A stretch of 64,000 bases of DNA from Rhodomicrobium sp. R_RK_3 (GCF_002198715.1 NZ_MWLK01000037.1:156001-220000), one strand, 5' to 3'; shown: positions 18,305-28,809, numbered from the stretch's first letter. The notes: generated by a model from the letters alone, not told the origin. Numbers and translations are program-made.

Positions 18305-19132
18305 TTACTCTCCGTTTTTTATAGCGACGGATATGTCGGGCGCGTCCTCGGCCTTCATGCCGACGACATGATAACCCGCATCCACGTGATGCACTTCGCC
18401 GGTCACGCCCCGGCTCAAATCCGACAGCAAATAAAGCCCGGCGCCGCCGACATCTTCGATGGTCACGACACGACGCAAGGGCGAATTATATTCGTTCCAC
18501 TTCAATATATAGCGAAAGTCGCTGATCCCGGACGCGGCCAGGGTCTTGATCGGGCCGGCGGAAATGGCGTTGACGCGAATGGCCTGCTTGCCGAGGTCCG
18601 CCGCGAGGTAGCGCACGCTCGCCTCCAGCGCGGCCTTGGCGACGCCCATCACATTATAATGGGGCATCACTTTTTCGGCGCCGTAATAGGTCAGCGTCAG
18701 CAGCGAGCCGCCATTCGTCATCAGCTTTTCCGCGCGCTGGGCGATGGCCGTAAAAGAATAGCACGAGATCAGCAGCGACTTGCTGAAGTTCTCGGCGGTG
18801 GTATCGACATAGCGGCCGTCCAGCTCGTCCTTGTCGGAATAGGCGATGGCGTGGACGACGAAATCCAGCGAGCCCCATTTCTCGGCGAGCGTCGCGAACA
18901 CGGCATCGACGGAGGCGGTGTCGGTCACGTCGCAGGGCAGCACGATGTTGGAGCCGATCTCGGCGGCCAGCGGCTCGACGCGCTTCTTCAAGGCGTCGCC
19001 CTGATAGGTGAAGGCGAGCGAGGCGCCCTGCGCGGCAACGCCTTGCGCGATGCCCCAGGCGATGGAGCGGTTATTCGCGACGCCCATGATCAGGCCGCGC
19101 TTGCCGTTCATCAGCGTTCCACGTTCGATCAC
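18305..19132 (-). CDS. fabI: FabI, enoyl-[acyl-carrier-protein] reductase (NADH)
   Basis: The 275-residue protein is a FabI-type short-chain reductase that performs the last step of each fatty-acid elongation cycle. The cofactor motif is IMGVANNRSIAWGIA. The active site shows Y-(6)-K spacing in YYGAEKVMPHYNVMGVAKAA, and SAGPIKTLAASGISDF is the substrate loop. The start is GTG 19132, preceded by GGAGG at seven bases; an internal ATG at 19111 would trim seven residues that related FabI proteins usually have. It diverges from pdxH. Confidence 0.95.
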   Translation of the reverse strand: MIERGTLMNGKRGLIMGVANNRSIAWGIAQGVAAQGASLAFTYQGDALKKRVEPLAAEIGSNIVLPCDVTDTASVDAVFATLAEKWGSLDFVVHAIAYSDKDELDGRYVDTTAENFSKSLLISCYSFTAIAQRAEKLMTNGGSLLTLTYYGAEKVMPHYNVMGVAKAALEASVRYLAADLGKQAIRVNAISAGPIKTLAASGISDFRYILKWNEYNSPLRRVVTIEDVGGAGLYLLSDLSRGVTGEVHHVDAGYHVVGMKAEDAPDISVAIKNGE

Positions 19133-19365
19133 CCGTTTCCTCCAACATTTAGGACCGCGGGCATCCTACACAAAAGACCTGCTGCGTCCAGGCGCATCGC
19201 GCCAGGACGGACAGGCCTCACGGAGAATTCGCCCTGAGGACTCCGGCAAACGTGTATCCAGCCGACTTGAGTGGTCGGGCTGACAATAATCTCAGGATTG
19301 GGGAGACAATAAGATGGCTTGCCATTATCTATGCGTGAGAGCCCTTAAAAATTACGGCACCCAAG

Positions 19366-20007
19366 ATGACCGAGCCGACCGGCAGCTCCTACGACAAAGT
19401 CCCGCAGGCCCCTGATTTCTCCGATTCAGAGAGCCCGTTTGCGCTGTTCGCGGCCTGGTTGAAGGACGCCGAAGCCAAGGAGCCGAACGATCCCAACGCG
19501 ATGGCGCTTGCCACAGTTGATGCCACAGGTTTGCCCAATGTGCGGATGGTTCTCCTGAAGGTTGCGGGTCCGGCGGGGTTCACTTTCTACACCAATCTGG
19601 AGAGCGCCAAGGGGCGGGAACTTCTCGGTAATGGCAAGGCGGCGCTGGTGTTCCACTGGAAGAGCTTGCGGCGGCAGGTGCGGGTGCGCGGCTCGGTCGA
19701 GCGGGTCGGCGATGCGGAGGCGGATGCCTATTTTGCGACGCGCCCGCGCGGCAGCCGCATCGGCGCCTGGGCCTCGGCGCAATCGCGTCCGCTGGAGGGC
19801 CGTTTCGCGCTGGAGAAGGCGGTTGCGCGCTATACGGCGCAATACGCGATCGGCGAGGTGCCGCGCCCGGAATACTGGTCCGGCTTCCGGCTGGTGCCGA
19901 CCGAAATCGAATTCTGGCACGACCGCCCGTTCAGGCTGCACGACCGGATTGTATTTCGGCGCGGCGGACCGGCCGAGGCTTGGGAGAAGACGCGGCTTTA
20001 TCCTTAG
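19366..20007 (+). CDS. pdxH: PdxH, pyridoxamine 5'-phosphate oxidase
   Basis: The 213-residue protein is a standard FMN-dependent PNP/PMP oxidase, which makes pyridoxal 5'-phosphate in the salvage and de novo routes. FMN-site segments are [20 protein letters not shown] and [14 protein letters not shown], followed by [18 protein letters not shown]. The C-terminal dimerisation signature ([18 protein letters not shown], then [10 protein letters not shown]) is intact. It is transcribed alone, away from fabI. The start at 19366 matches family length. Confidence 0.95.
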   Translation: MTEPTGSSYDKVPQAPDFSDSESPFALFAAWLKDAEAKEPNDPNAMALATVDATGLPNVRMVLLKVAGPAGFTFYTNLESAKGRELLGNGKAALVFHWKSLRRQVRVRGSVERVGDAEADAYFATRPRGSRIGAWASAQSRPLEGRFALEKAVARYTAQYAIGEVPRPEYWSGFRLVPTEIEFWHDRPFRLHDRIVFRRGGPAEAWEKTRLYP

Positions 20008-20073
20008 AGCGGGATCGGATTTGGGCGGCTTGTCTTAGTCGCCGCGACGATTCTCAGCCTGTCAAAGCGCCTC

Positions 20074-20135
20074 AGCCCAGCCCTCTCCCATAGGGAGAGG
20101 GCGGCGTGCGCTAGCACGCCGGGTGAGGGGGTAAT
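20074..20135. repeat. Double-hairpin dispersed repeat (CCCTCTCCC type)
   Basis: CCCTCTCCC-ATA-GGGAGAGGG (20081-20101) is followed directly by GGCGTGC-GCTA-GCACGCC (20103-20120) and then GGGTGAGGGGG. The two adjacent stem-loops and flanking conserved bases are typical of a dispersed intergenic repeat in GC-rich proteobacteria. Confidence 0.65.
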
Positions 20136-20225
20136 GCCTCTCCGTGTAGCAACGTCTTGCCCTGGGTTGGATAGTCAGTGGCCATTGGCCAGCGCTGGCG
20201 GGCTGCTCTCGCCCGGCGCAAGGGA

Positions 20226-20259
20226 CCGTCCGCCCAACCCCGAAGGGGCGGGCGGACGG
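20226..20259. terminator. Strong nested hairpin between convergent genes
   Basis: A 10-bp perfect stem, CCGTCCGCCC with GGGCGGACGG, encloses a smaller CCCC-GAA-GGGG hairpin (20238-20248). It lies between the 3' ends of pdxH and the molybdenum hydroxylase gene. No long U-tract follows, so it may act as a barrier or RNA-stabilising end instead of a classical intrinsic terminator. Confidence 0.55.
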
Positions 20260-20274
20260 CCATATTGGGTCCGG

Positions 20275-22569
20275 CTACGCCTTCAACTGATTGCCGATCG
20301 GCAGTGAGCGAATGCGCTTGCCGGTGGCGGCGAAGATGGCGTTGCAGATCGCCGGGGCGACAGGGGGCACGCCCGGCTCGCCGACACCGCCGAGCGGGGC
20401 GTTCCAGTCCTGGCCGCCGACAAGATGGACGCGGATGTCGGTCGGCGCCGCGTCGATGCGGGTGACTTCATAGCCGTCGAAATTCGACTGCTCGACGGCG
20501 CCGTTCTTGAAGGTGATGGCGCTGAGCGTCGTCAGGCCCTGCCCCATGATGAAGGCGCCTTCCATCTGCGCCCGGATGCGGTCCGGGTTGACCTGCGGCC
20601 CGCAATCGACGGCGATGTCGACGCGCGGGATCGAGAGCGCCCCATTCGCACCGACCTCGACCTCCGCCGCTACGGCGACATAGGTGACGAAGCTGTAATG
20701 CCCGGCAATGCCGAGCCCGCGCCCCTTGGCGACGCTGCGGCCCCAGCCGATTTCCGACGCCGCCCGCTCGATGACGCCGCGCAGGCGGCCGGTGTCGAGC
20801 GGATAGAGCGAGGGATCCTCGCCGTGGTTCCAACTGTCGCCGATGGAATAGGGGTCGATCTTGCGCGCCGGCCCGATCAGCTCCAGCAGATAGTCCTTCG
20901 GATCGCGCCCGGCCGCCGCCGCCAGTTCGGCGACGAAGGATTGCGCGGCGAAGGCGTGCGGGATGTTCGAGACCGAGCGGAACCAGCCGATTCGGGCATG
21001 GGCGTCCGCCTCCGGGTTCTCGAACTGGGCGTCGGCAATGTCGAACGGCGTGTTGACGAGGCCCATGCCGAGCTCGAAGGGCAGCTCGTTCTTCGCGCCG
21101 GCGACGAAAATCGAGCCGATGGTCGGCGCCGCGCTACGATGCAGCCAGCCCACCGTCTTGCCGGATTTATCGAGACCGGCCTCGAGCCGCTCCACCGAGA
21201 CGGTGTGCAGATAGCCCTGCTGAAGATCGTCTTCGCGGGTCCAGGTGAGCTTCACCGGCAGGCCGTCCATCGCCTGGCTGACGAGGCCGGCCTCGACGAC
21301 GTAATCAGGCTTCGACTTGCGCCCGAAACCGCCGCCGAGCAGCGTCACATTGACCTTGACGTTCTCCGGCGTGATGCCGAGCCGTTTGGACAGCCGGTCG
21401 CGCGCCGCCTGGGGGGACTGGACGCAGGTCCAGGCTTCGCATTTGCCGTCCTTGATGCGGACCACGGCGGCCGGCGGCTCCATCGGCGCCTGGGCCAGAT
21501 GCGGCACGTAATATTCCGCATCGAGGCGCTTGGCGGCCTTCTTCAGCGCGCCCTCGGCATCGCCCTGGGTGCGGACGACCTTGCCCGGCTTGCGGGCGGC
21601 GGTCTCCAGCGTCGTGCGGTAGGAATCGGAGGAATAGCTGGCATTCGGGCCGGCATCCCACTCAATCTTCAGCGCCTCGCGGCCCTTGATCGCCGCCCAG
21701 GTGTTCTTGGCGACCACCGCGATCCCCGCGACGGGCATGAATTCGGACGGCGGCGGCGTGCCTTCGATCGGGACGACCTTGAGGACGCCCGGCACTTTCA
21801 GCGTGGCGGCGGCGTCGTAGGATTTCACCGTCCCGCCATAGACCGGCGTGCGCGCGACGACGGCGTAGACCATGCCGTCGAGCCGGGTATCGATGCCGTA
21901 TTGCGCCTTGCCGGTGGTGATGTCGAAGCCGTCGACGAGGTTGGTCTTGCCCTTGCCGATATAGCGGAAATCGGCGGGCGATTTCAGCTTGACGCTTTCG
22001 GGCGCGGGTGCCGGCAGGGCCGCCGCCGCCTTGGCGAGCGCGCCGTAGCCGAGCTTGCGGCCGGATTTCTCATGTACGATCTCGTGGTTGACCGCCTTCA
22101 CCTCGGAGGCGGGCACGCCCCATTCCGCCGCGGCGGCCGCCGCCAGCATGTCGCGCGCGGCACCGCCCATCCGGCGCATGACCATGAAATGATGCCGGGT
22201 GCTGCGCGAGCCGTCGGTGTCCTGGTTGCCGTAACGGACTTCGTCGCCCTCGGCTTGGATCACCTTGATCTTGGCCCAGTCGGCCTCGAGTTCGTCAGCG
22301 ATGATGAGCGCGAGGCCCGTGCGGACGCCCTGACCCATGTCGGAGCGGATGCAGGTAAAGGTGACGATGCCGTCCCCATCGATGGAGAGGACGAGCTTGG
22401 GATCGTCACGCAGGCCGTTGGGCATGCCGTCGCCGGCGAATTTCGGCGGCTTTTCCGCCTTCACCGGGAAACCGGCGGCGAGCACCAAAGCGCCGGCGGC
22501 GGCTCCCATGACGAAGTTGCGGCGGCTGATATTCTCGATCTCGGCGAAAAGGGTGCGGGTCGGTTTCAT
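20275..22569 (-). CDS. Molybdopterin-binding subunit of an Ior-type xanthine dehydrogenase-family enzyme
   Basis: The 764-residue protein has a Tat-type N-terminus ([20 protein letters not shown]), so the folded enzyme is probably exported. Cofactor-binding motifs are [16 protein letters not shown] and [21 protein letters not shown], and the catalytic Glu region is [18 protein letters not shown] at the C-terminus. This is the isoquinoline 1-oxidoreductase beta-subunit group, which hydroxylates aldehydes or N-heterocycles. It starts with ATG overlapping the stop of the iron-sulfur subunit by four bases. No FAD subunit is present, as usual for this group, so electrons likely pass to a cytochrome. 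Confidence 0.92.
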   Translation of the reverse strand: MKPTRTLFAEIENISRRNFVMGAAAGALVLAAGFPVKAEKPPKFAGDGMPNGLRDDPKLVLSIDGDGIVTFTCIRSDMGQGVRTGLALIIADELEADWAKIKVIQAEGDEVRYGNQDTDGSRSTRHHFMVMRRMGGAARDMLAAAAAAEWGVPASEVKAVNHEIVHEKSGRKLGYGALAKAAAALPAPAPESVKLKSPADFRYIGKGKTNLVDGFDITTGKAQYGIDTRLDGMVYAVVARTPVYGGTVKSYDAAATLKVPGVLKVVPIEGTPPPSEFMPVAGIAVVAKNTWAAIKGREALKIEWDAGPNASYSSDSYRTTLETAARKPGKVVRTQGDAEGALKKAAKRLDAEYYVPHLAQAPMEPPAAVVRIKDGKCEAWTCVQSPQAARDRLSKRLGITPENVKVNVTLLGGGFGRKSKPDYVVEAGLVSQAMDGLPVKLTWTREDDLQQGYLHTVSVERLEAGLDKSGKTVGWLHRSAAPTIGSIFVAGAKNELPFELGMGLVNTPFDIADAQFENPEADAHARIGWFRSVSNIPHAFAAQSFVAELAAAAGRDPKDYLLELIGPARKIDPYSIGDSWNHGEDPSLYPLDTGRLRGVIERAASEIGWGRSVAKGRGLGIAGHYSFVTYVAVAAEVEVGANGALSIPRVDIAVDCGPQVNPDRIRAQMEGAFIMGQGLTTLSAITFKNGAVEQSNFDGYEVTRIDAAPTDIRVHLVGGQDWNAPLGGVGEPGVPPVAPAICNAIFAATGKRIRSLPIGNQLKA

Positions 22570-23045
22570 AGCGCTGCTCCCTTGCCCGGCGATTTGATGT
22601 TCTTGGCGGCGTCCTTGATGGCGGCGCGGATGCGCGGATAGGTGCCGCAGCGGCAGATATTGCCGCTCATCACCTGGTTGATCTGGTCGTCGCTCGGATC
22701 GGGCGTCTCGGTCAGCAGCGCCGCCGCCTGCATGATCTGGCCGGCCTGACAATAGCCGCATTGCGGCACGTTCAGCGCGCGCCAGGCAACCTGGAGCGGA
22801 TGGTTGCCATCCGGCGACAGGCCCTCGATGGTGGTGACCGTCGCGCCATCGGCATCGCCGAGCGAGGTCTGGCAGGAGCGGACGGCGCTGCCGTTAACAT
22901 GGACCGTGCAAGCGCCGCAGAGCGCCTGGCCGCAGCCGAATTTCGTGCCGGTCAGCCCGAGTTCGTCGCGCAGCAGCCAGAGCAGCGGCATGTCGCGGTC
23001 GGCCTCGACCTCCAATTTCTTTCCATTAACGATAAGCTGAACCAC
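22566..23045 (-). CDS. [2Fe-2S] subunit of the Ior-type molybdenum hydroxylase
   Basis: The 159-residue protein has all eight expected cysteines for two [2Fe-2S] clusters. Cys 38, 43, 46 and 58 form the plant-ferredoxin-type site ([21 protein letters not shown]), and Cys 96, 99, 131 and 133 form the second site ([11 protein letters not shown] and [10 protein letters not shown]). It passes electrons from the molybdenum centre encoded downstream. It lacks its own Tat signal and is probably exported by hitch-hiking with the large subunit. It is the first gene of a two-gene operon. Confidence 0.93.
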   Translation of the reverse strand: MVQLIVNGKKLEVEADRDMPLLWLLRDELGLTGTKFGCGQALCGACTVHVNGSAVRSCQTSLGDADGATVTTIEGLSPDGNHPLQVAWRALNVPQCGYCQAGQIMQAAALLTETPDPSDDQINQVMSGNICRCGTYPRIRAAIKDAAKNIKSPGKGAAL

Positions 23046-23287
23046 GGGCGTCTCCTTGCCTTTGTATCAGGATGCTGGCCTCAATCCGCGTTCCGGGAAG
23101 GCAGGATTATATGTCCGATATTTCGTTTCATGCACAAATTTTGTTTATTGCGGACGGATGGCCTTGTGATTTTCAGCGCTGGTTTGAGGCTATCCGGATT
23201 TTTGCTTAGGCCTGTCGATAGGGCGCGTCGCCGTTCGTCGTGCTAGCGGAACGGGATTTTAAAGGACGCTTAAAAGGAGGAGCCGCA

Positions 23288-23722
23288 ATGCGTTTCATGA
23301 TTATCGTGAAAGCGACCAAAGACAGCGAAGCCGGCGTCATGCCGGAGGAAAAGATGCTTGCCGAGATGGCGACCTATCATGAGGAACTGGCGAGGGCCGG
23401 GGTGCTGCTCGACGGCACGGGGCTGAAACCTTCGTCCGAGGGTTGGCGCATCAGCTATGACGGCGGCAAGCAGGTGGTGACGGACGGCCCGTTCACCGAA
23501 ACCAAGGAGCTGATCGCCGGCTACACGCTGATTCAGGTGCGCTCCCGCGAGGAAGCGCTGGAGTGGACCAAGCGCTTTCCTAATCCGGCCGGTGAGGGCT
23601 GCGCCGCCGAGATCGAGGTGCGCCAGCTTTTCGAGCTGGATGATTTCGTGCAGGGCGAGGCGATCGAGCGCTGGCGCGCCATGAATCTGGCCTCGATCAA
23701 CCCGGCGCCAGGGGAGGAGTGA
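23288..23722 (+). CDS. YCII-related DGPF-domain protein
   Basis: The 144-residue protein has the family hallmarks: MRFMIIVKATKDSEAGVMPE at the N-terminus, LLDGTGLKPSSEGWRISYDG, and the eponymous DGPFTETKELIAGYTLIQV. Such proteins are ferredoxin-like-fold dimers of unknown catalytic role that accompany ECF sigma factors. ATG 23288 follows a very strong AAGGAGGAG ribosome-binding site; the longer frame from 23240 is not needed. The sigma-factor gene begins 58 bases downstream, so the two are probably one transcription unit. Confidence 0.88.
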   Translation: MRFMIIVKATKDSEAGVMPEEKMLAEMATYHEELARAGVLLDGTGLKPSSEGWRISYDGGKQVVTDGPFTETKELIAGYTLIQVRSREEALEWTKRFPNPAGEGCAAEIEVRQLFELDDFVQGEAIERWRAMNLASINPAPGEE

Positions 23723-23780
23723 ACCCGCGGGCCGGCCGGCCTCTTGCGCGCGCCGGCCGGAATTGCTCATATCGGTCGCC

Positions 23781-25052
23781 ATGGCGACGACCGATGTCAA
23801 GCGCAGCATCGACGCGATCTGGCGGATCGAATCCGCGCGGCTGATCGGCGGCATCGCGCGCCTCGTGCGCGATGTCGGCCTGGCGGAGGAGTTGGCGCAG
23901 GACGCGCTGCTGGCCGCCCTGCAGCGATGGCCGGAGACAGGCGTCCCCGAGAATCCCGGCGCCTGGCTGATGGCGACCGCGCGCAACCGCGCCATCGACC
24001 ATTTCCGCCGGCAGAAGCTGCTCGACCGCAAGCACGAAGCAATCGCCTACGATCTGGAAACCGATCAGGAGGCCAGCACGCCGGATCTCGAGGCGATGCT
24101 CGACGACGATGTCGGCGATGATCTGCTGCGGCTGATATTCACCGCCTGCCATCCGCTGCTCCCGGCGGAGGCGCGCATCGCGCTGACGCTGCGCGTCGTC
24201 GGAGGGCTGACCACCGGGGAGATCGCCCGCGCCTTCCTTGCACAGGAAGCGGCGATTTCGCAGCGCATCGTTCGCGCCAAACGCACGCTGACCAGGGAGC
24301 GCGTCGCCTATGAGGTGCCGCATGGGGCGGAACTGGCGGCCCGGCTGTCCTCGGTGCTGGAAGTCATCTATTTGATTTTCAACGAGGGCTATTCCGCGAC
24401 TGCCGGGGACGACTGGATGCGGCCGCAGCTTTGCCAGGAGGCCGTGCGGCTGGGGCGCATTCTCGCCGGCCTCGCGCCGGGAGAGCCGGAAGTGCATGGG
24501 CTGGCCGCATTGATGGAAATCCAGTCCTCGCGGCTGAAGGCGCGGGTCGACGCCTCGGGCGAGCCGGTGCTGCTGCCCGACCAGAATCGTGGCCGTTGGG
24601 ATCAATTGCTGATCCGGCGCGGCCTCGCCGCCCTGCAGCGCGCGCGCAGCATCGGCGGTCCGCCCGGGCCTTATGTGCTGCAAGCCGCCATCGCCGCCTG
24701 CCATGCGAGGGCGCGAACAGCGGCGGAGACTGATTGGCGGCTGATCCTGTCGCTCTATGACCGCCTTGCCACCGTCACGCCGTCGCCGGTGGTGGAGCTG
24801 AACCGCGCGGTGGCCCTTTCGATGGCGGACGGCCCCGCCGCCGGTCTCGCGGCCGTGGATCTGCTGATGGCCGCCCCGAGCCTCAGCCGCTATCACCATC
24901 TCCCGAGCGTGCGCGGCGACCTGCTGAGCAAGCTCGAACGCTACAGCGAAGCGCGCGGGGAATTCGAACGCGCCGCCGCCCTGACCGCCAACGCCCGCGA
25001 GCGCGCCATCCTGCTCGCACGCGCCGCCGCCTGTGCGCGACAAGCCACGTAA
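23781..25052 (+). CDS. ECF RNA polymerase sigma factor (ECF42 type) with C-terminal extension
   Basis: The 423-residue protein has sigma region 2 near residues 10-75 (RDVGLAEELAQDALLAALQRW, then GAWLMATARNRAIDHFRR) and region 4 around 125-180 (LTLRVVGGLTTGEIARAFLA). A long C-terminal domain of helical repeats follows, including IYLIFNEGYSATAGDDWMRP. This layout and the upstream DGPF gene define the ECF42 group, where no anti-sigma factor is found and the extension is thought to control activity. ATG 23781 is the best start; 23763 is possible. Target promoters cannot be told from this window. Confidence 0.9.
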   Translation: MATTDVKRSIDAIWRIESARLIGGIARLVRDVGLAEELAQDALLAALQRWPETGVPENPGAWLMATARNRAIDHFRRQKLLDRKHEAIAYDLETDQEASTPDLEAMLDDDVGDDLLRLIFTACHPLLPAEARIALTLRVVGGLTTGEIARAFLAQEAAISQRIVRAKRTLTRERVAYEVPHGAELAARLSSVLEVIYLIFNEGYSATAGDDWMRPQLCQEAVRLGRILAGLAPGEPEVHGLAALMEIQSSRLKARVDASGEPVLLPDQNRGRWDQLLIRRGLAALQRARSIGGPPGPYVLQAAIAACHARARTAAETDWRLILSLYDRLATVTPSPVVELNRAVALSMADGPAAGLAAVDLLMAAPSLSRYHHLPSVRGDLLSKLERYSEARGEFERAAALTANARERAILLARAAACARQAT

Positions 25053-25201
25053 TCGGCCCGCATGGACCCGCACCGGGCGTAAGACGGCGATGGCTGAACG
25101 GGCTTTTGCCTATTCGCGGCTCGAAGATTTACCCCACCCGCCAATCGACGTATAATCGCGAAAAATACCGGGAGGGAGCGGCTGCGTCGGCCGCTCAAGC
25201 A

Positions 25202-26434
25202 ATGATAATCGTTTCGTACGATACGCTGCTCGTACTGCTCTCCGTATCCGTTGCGATCATCGGATCGTTCACCGGCCTGCTCATCATGACCGGCATAGGC
25301 GATCTCAGCGCTGCCTCCTATAAGCTGAAAATCGTCTCCGGCGCGGCGACCATCGGCACCAGCATCTGGTCGATGCATTTCATCGGCATGCTCTCGCTGG
25401 GCACGCCGATCCCTATCGGCTACGACACGCTAACGACGACGATCTCGGTCTTCATCGCCATCCTGTTCACCGGCCTTGGCCTGTATTCGGCGTCCTCCGG
25501 CCACGTCACCCGCGCGGCGCTGCCGATCAGCGGGGTGCTGATGGGCGGCGGCATTGCCGGGATGCACTACATGGGCATGAGCGCCATAAGGGCGAATTGC
25601 ATCGTCAGCTACGATGCCGTGGGCGTCATCGGCGCGATCCTGATCGGCATGGCCGCCTCGACGCTGGCGCTCTGGATGACCTTCCGGGAGCGCGGACCGC
25701 TGGCGACGGCCGCCGGGGCGGTGGCGCTAGGGCTGGCGGTGTCGGCGATGCATTACACGGCGATGCTGGCGACGACCATCCGGCGCAGCGAGCATGTCGC
25801 GCTGATCGCGGATTCGGTGCTGTCGCAGCACAATGTGGCGTTCATCGTCGCCATCGCGACGTTCTTCATCTGCGGGATATTCCTGGTCATCGCGCTGCCC
25901 GACAAGAAGCCCGAGCCGCGCGAGGCGGCGGAGTTCGTGGCCGCCCCCTCCGCGCCCGCTCCCCCATTGCCGCAGCCGAGGCCCGAGACAAAGCCGGAGG
26001 CCAGGGCGGAGGAACAGCCGCCGGAGCCGCCCAGCCCTCCTGGCCCGATGCGCATTCCCGTGCGGCGCAATCATTCGACCTTTTATGCCGCGCCGGGCAA
26101 TATCCTCGCGATCCGGGCGGACGGACACTACACCTGGATCGCGCTCCGCTCCGACGATGGCGATATCGGCGAACATTTTTGCGAGCGGTCGATCTCGGTG
26201 CTGGCAAAGCAACTCGCGGCCGCGCCCTTCGTGCGCTCGCATCGCAGCCATCTGGTCAATATCGACCGGGTCTTGTCCTACCGCCGCGAAGGCGACCGGG
26301 GTGTGCTGCTTTTGGACGAGACCGGCACCTTCTGCGTGCCCGTCAGCCGCTCCTACGTGCATGAAATCCTGAACCAGCTCGAAGCCCAGGTGGTGACCGA
26401 GCTGCCCCGCACCCCGAATCCGGTTTCGAGCTGA
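25202..26434 (+). CDS. MHYT-domain membrane sensor fused to a LytTR DNA-binding domain
   Basis: The 410-residue protein starts with seven membrane helices carrying the MHYT motif at three sites (SMHFIGML, GMHYMGMSA and AMHYTAML), proposed to bind copper and sense oxygen, CO or NO. After a Pro-rich linker (about residues 240-280) comes a LytTR DNA-binding domain (NILAIRADGHYTWIALRSDD to FVRSHRSHLVNIDRVLSYRR). This is the CoxC/CoxH-like arrangement known from CO-oxidising Oligotropha. No CO dehydrogenase gene is in view, although a related-family molybdenum hydroxylase lies 2.2 kb away. ATG 25202 is chosen; an upstream frame from 25106 adds a non-membrane leader. Confidence 0.88.
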   Translation: MIIVSYDTLLVLLSVSVAIIGSFTGLLIMTGIGDLSAASYKLKIVSGAATIGTSIWSMHFIGMLSLGTPIPIGYDTLTTTISVFIAILFTGLGLYSASSGHVTRAALPISGVLMGGGIAGMHYMGMSAIRANCIVSYDAVGVIGAILIGMAASTLALWMTFRERGPLATAAGAVALGLAVSAMHYTAMLATTIRRSEHVALIADSVLSQHNVAFIVAIATFFICGIFLVIALPDKKPEPREAAEFVAAPSAPAPPLPQPRPETKPEARAEEQPPEPPSPPGPMRIPVRRNHSTFYAAPGNILAIRADGHYTWIALRSDDGDIGEHFCERSISVLAKQLAAAPFVRSHRSHLVNIDRVLSYRREGDRGVLLLDETGTFCVPVSRSYVHEILNQLEAQVVTELPRTPNPVSS

Positions 26435-26682
26435 TCGGATTTCGCTCCCTTGCGCTGAACCGCCTCGAAGCAGGGCCGGCCATGGCCCTGGAGGGGCCGC
26501 GCTCGCCGAAAGCGGGAGGGGCTCAGGCGATGCAACCAGATTCAATGAGGCGAGTTGTTGTCTAGGACGCAAATTTCATCGCCCTCGCGATCGACAAGGG
26601 ATTTGGACCCGCTCCGGTCCCTGACTGTCGGGTCGACCTGCGATCCGCGACAATCCGCCCTCAGTTCGCATATCGGAGACGA

Positions 26683-28809
26683 ATGATGACCCAAGGCCGC
26701 TCGGAGTCCACGCTTTCCGAACATCGTCCCAAGGCCAAGGCGTCGCCGCACACGATTGACGAAATCTGCATCGACACCATCCGCACGCTCGCGATGGACG
26801 CGGTGCAGCAGGCCAATTCCGGCCATCCCGGCACGCCGATGGCACTGGCGCCGGTGGCCTATACGCTCTGGCAGCAGTTTTTGCGCTACGACCCCGAGCA
26901 TCCGGTCTGGCCGAACCGGGACCGCTTTGTGCTTTCGAACGGCCATGCCTCGATGCTGCTTTACGCCTTGCTGCATCTGTGCGGCGTGAAATCAGTCGAC
27001 GACGAGGGAAGACCAACGGGCGGAGCGGCGGTCACGCTCGAGGACATCAAGCAGTTCCGCCAGCTCGGCGGCAAATGCCCCGGCCATCCCGAATATGAGC
27101 AAACCTCGGGCGTCGAGACCACGACCGGGCCGCTCGGTCAGGGCTGCGGCAACAGCGTCGGCATGGCGCTCGCCGGGCGCTGGCTGGCCCAGCATTTCAA
27201 CCGCCCCGAATTCACCCTGTTCGACTACAACGTTTTCGCCTTTTGCGGCGATGGCGACATGATGGAAGGCGTATCCAGCGAAGCGGCGTCGTTCGCCGGG
27301 CACCAGATGCTCGGCAACCTGTGCTGGATCTACGACAGCAACCGCATCACCATCGAAGGGCACACCGATCTCGCCTTCAGCGACGATGTGGGCGCGCGCT
27401 TCCTCTCCTATGGCTGGAGCGTGCAGCATGTCGGCGATGCCAATGACACGAAGAAACTGCCGGACGCCATCGAGAGCTTCCGCAGCACCGGCTACGCGCC
27501 GACTCTCATCATCGTCGACAGCCATATCGGCTATGGGGCTCCGCATAAGCACGATACCAGCGCCGCCCATGGTGAACCGCTCGGCGAGGAGGAAATCCGT
27601 CTCGCCAAGCGCGCCTATGGCTGGCCGGAAGACGCCAAATTCCTGGTGCCGGACGGCGTTCGTGAGCATTTCCGGGACGGCATCGGCCGGCGCGGCGGAC
27701 AGCTCCGCGCCGAATGGGCCCATCTGTTCGAAGCCTACCGGGGCAAGCACCCCGAGCTTGCCGCCGAATTGGAGCAGATGCAGCGGGGCGAGCTGCCGGA
27801 GGGCTGGGACGCGGACCTTCCCGTTTTCCCCGCCGATGCCAAGGGGCTGGCGACGCGCGACTCCTCCGGCAAGGTGCTGAACGCCATTGCCGCGCACTAT
27901 CCCTGGCTGATCGGCGGCGCGGCCGATCTCGCGCCGTCCACCAAGACGCGGCTGACCTTCGAGGGCGCGGGCGACATGGAAGCGGACACGCCCGGCGGCC
28001 GCAACCTTCATTTCGGCATCCGCGAACACGCGATGGGCGCTATTCTGAATGGGCTCGCATTGTCCAAGACGCGGCCCTTCGGCGCGGGCTTCCTGATCTT
28101 CTCCGACTATATGCGGCCGCCCATGCGCCTCGCCGCGCTGATGAAGCTCCCGGTCATCTATGTCTTCACACATGACTCGATCGGCGTGGGCGAGGACGGG
28201 CCGACGCATCAGCCTGTCGAACAGCTCCTGTCGCTGCGCGGCGTCCCCGGACTGGTCACGCTGCGCCCGGCCGACGCCAACGAAGTCGCCGAAGCCTGGC
28301 GCGTCATCATCGGGCTGCACCGGCCGGCCTGTCTCGCGCTGAGCCGCCAGGCGCTGCCGACGCTCGACCGGAGCCGCTACGCGCCGGCGGCCGGCGTGGC
28401 GCGCGGCGCCTATGTCCTGGCGGACGCTCCGGATGGCGGGCCGGAGGTGATCCTGATCGGCACCGGCAGCGAGGTCGCGCTGTGCATCTCGGCCTATGAG
28501 GAGCTGACGCGGCAGGGCGTTGCGGCGCGCGTCGTCAGCATGCCGTCCTGGGAGCTGTTCGAAGAGCAGGATCAGTCCTATCGCAATAGCGTGCTGCCGC
28601 CGGATGTCACGGCGCGGGTCTCGGTCGAGATGGGCTCGGTGATCGGCTGGGACCGCTATGCCGGCCCGGCCGGCACCCGCATGGGGATGCACACATTCGG
28701 CGCTTCGGCGCCGCTCAAGGATCTGCTGAAGGCGTTCGGCTTCACGCCGGACAAGGTGCTGGAGGCGGCGAAGGAGCAGATTGCCAAGTCCAAGAGGACG
28801 AGATCATGA
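26683..28809 (+). CDS. tkt: Transketolase
   Basis: The 708-residue protein is full length. It shows the ThDP-binding signature (CGDGDMMEGVSSEAASFAGH, then NRITIEG), the substrate His sites near SGHPGTPMALAP and SNGHASMLLYALL, and the central pyrimidine domain GIREHAMGAILNGLALSK. It moves two-carbon units between sugar phosphates in the non-oxidative pentose phosphate pathway. It is the first gene of a seven-gene operon; its stop overlaps the tal-pgi start by four bases. The 36-residue N-terminal extension before DEICIDTIRTLAMDA is slightly longer than usual. Confidence 0.96.
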   Translation: MMTQGRSESTLSEHRPKAKASPHTIDEICIDTIRTLAMDAVQQANSGHPGTPMALAPVAYTLWQQFLRYDPEHPVWPNRDRFVLSNGHASMLLYALLHLCGVKSVDDEGRPTGGAAVTLEDIKQFRQLGGKCPGHPEYEQTSGVETTTGPLGQGCGNSVGMALAGRWLAQHFNRPEFTLFDYNVFAFCGDGDMMEGVSSEAASFAGHQMLGNLCWIYDSNRITIEGHTDLAFSDDVGARFLSYGWSVQHVGDANDTKKLPDAIESFRSTGYAPTLIIVDSHIGYGAPHKHDTSAAHGEPLGEEEIRLAKRAYGWPEDAKFLVPDGVREHFRDGIGRRGGQLRAEWAHLFEAYRGKHPELAAELEQMQRGELPEGWDADLPVFPADAKGLATRDSSGKVLNAIAAHYPWLIGGAADLAPSTKTRLTFEGAGDMEADTPGGRNLHFGIREHAMGAILNGLALSKTRPFGAGFLIFSDYMRPPMRLAALMKLPVIYVFTHDSIGVGEDGPTHQPVEQLLSLRGVPGLVTLRPADANEVAEAWRVIIGLHRPACLALSRQALPTLDRSRYAPAAGVARGAYVLADAPDGGPEVILIGTGSEVALCISAYEELTRQGVAARVVSMPSWELFEEQDQSYRNSVLPPDVTARVSVEMGSVIGWDRYAGPAGTRMGMHTFGASAPLKDLLKAFGFTPDKVLEAAKEQIAKSKRTRS

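Noticed and set aside
22566-26434. A CO dehydrogenase (coxMSL) locus
   Set aside because: The two enzyme genes are Ior-type with a Tat signal on the large subunit and no FAD subunit, and the CoxL active-site loop is not seen.
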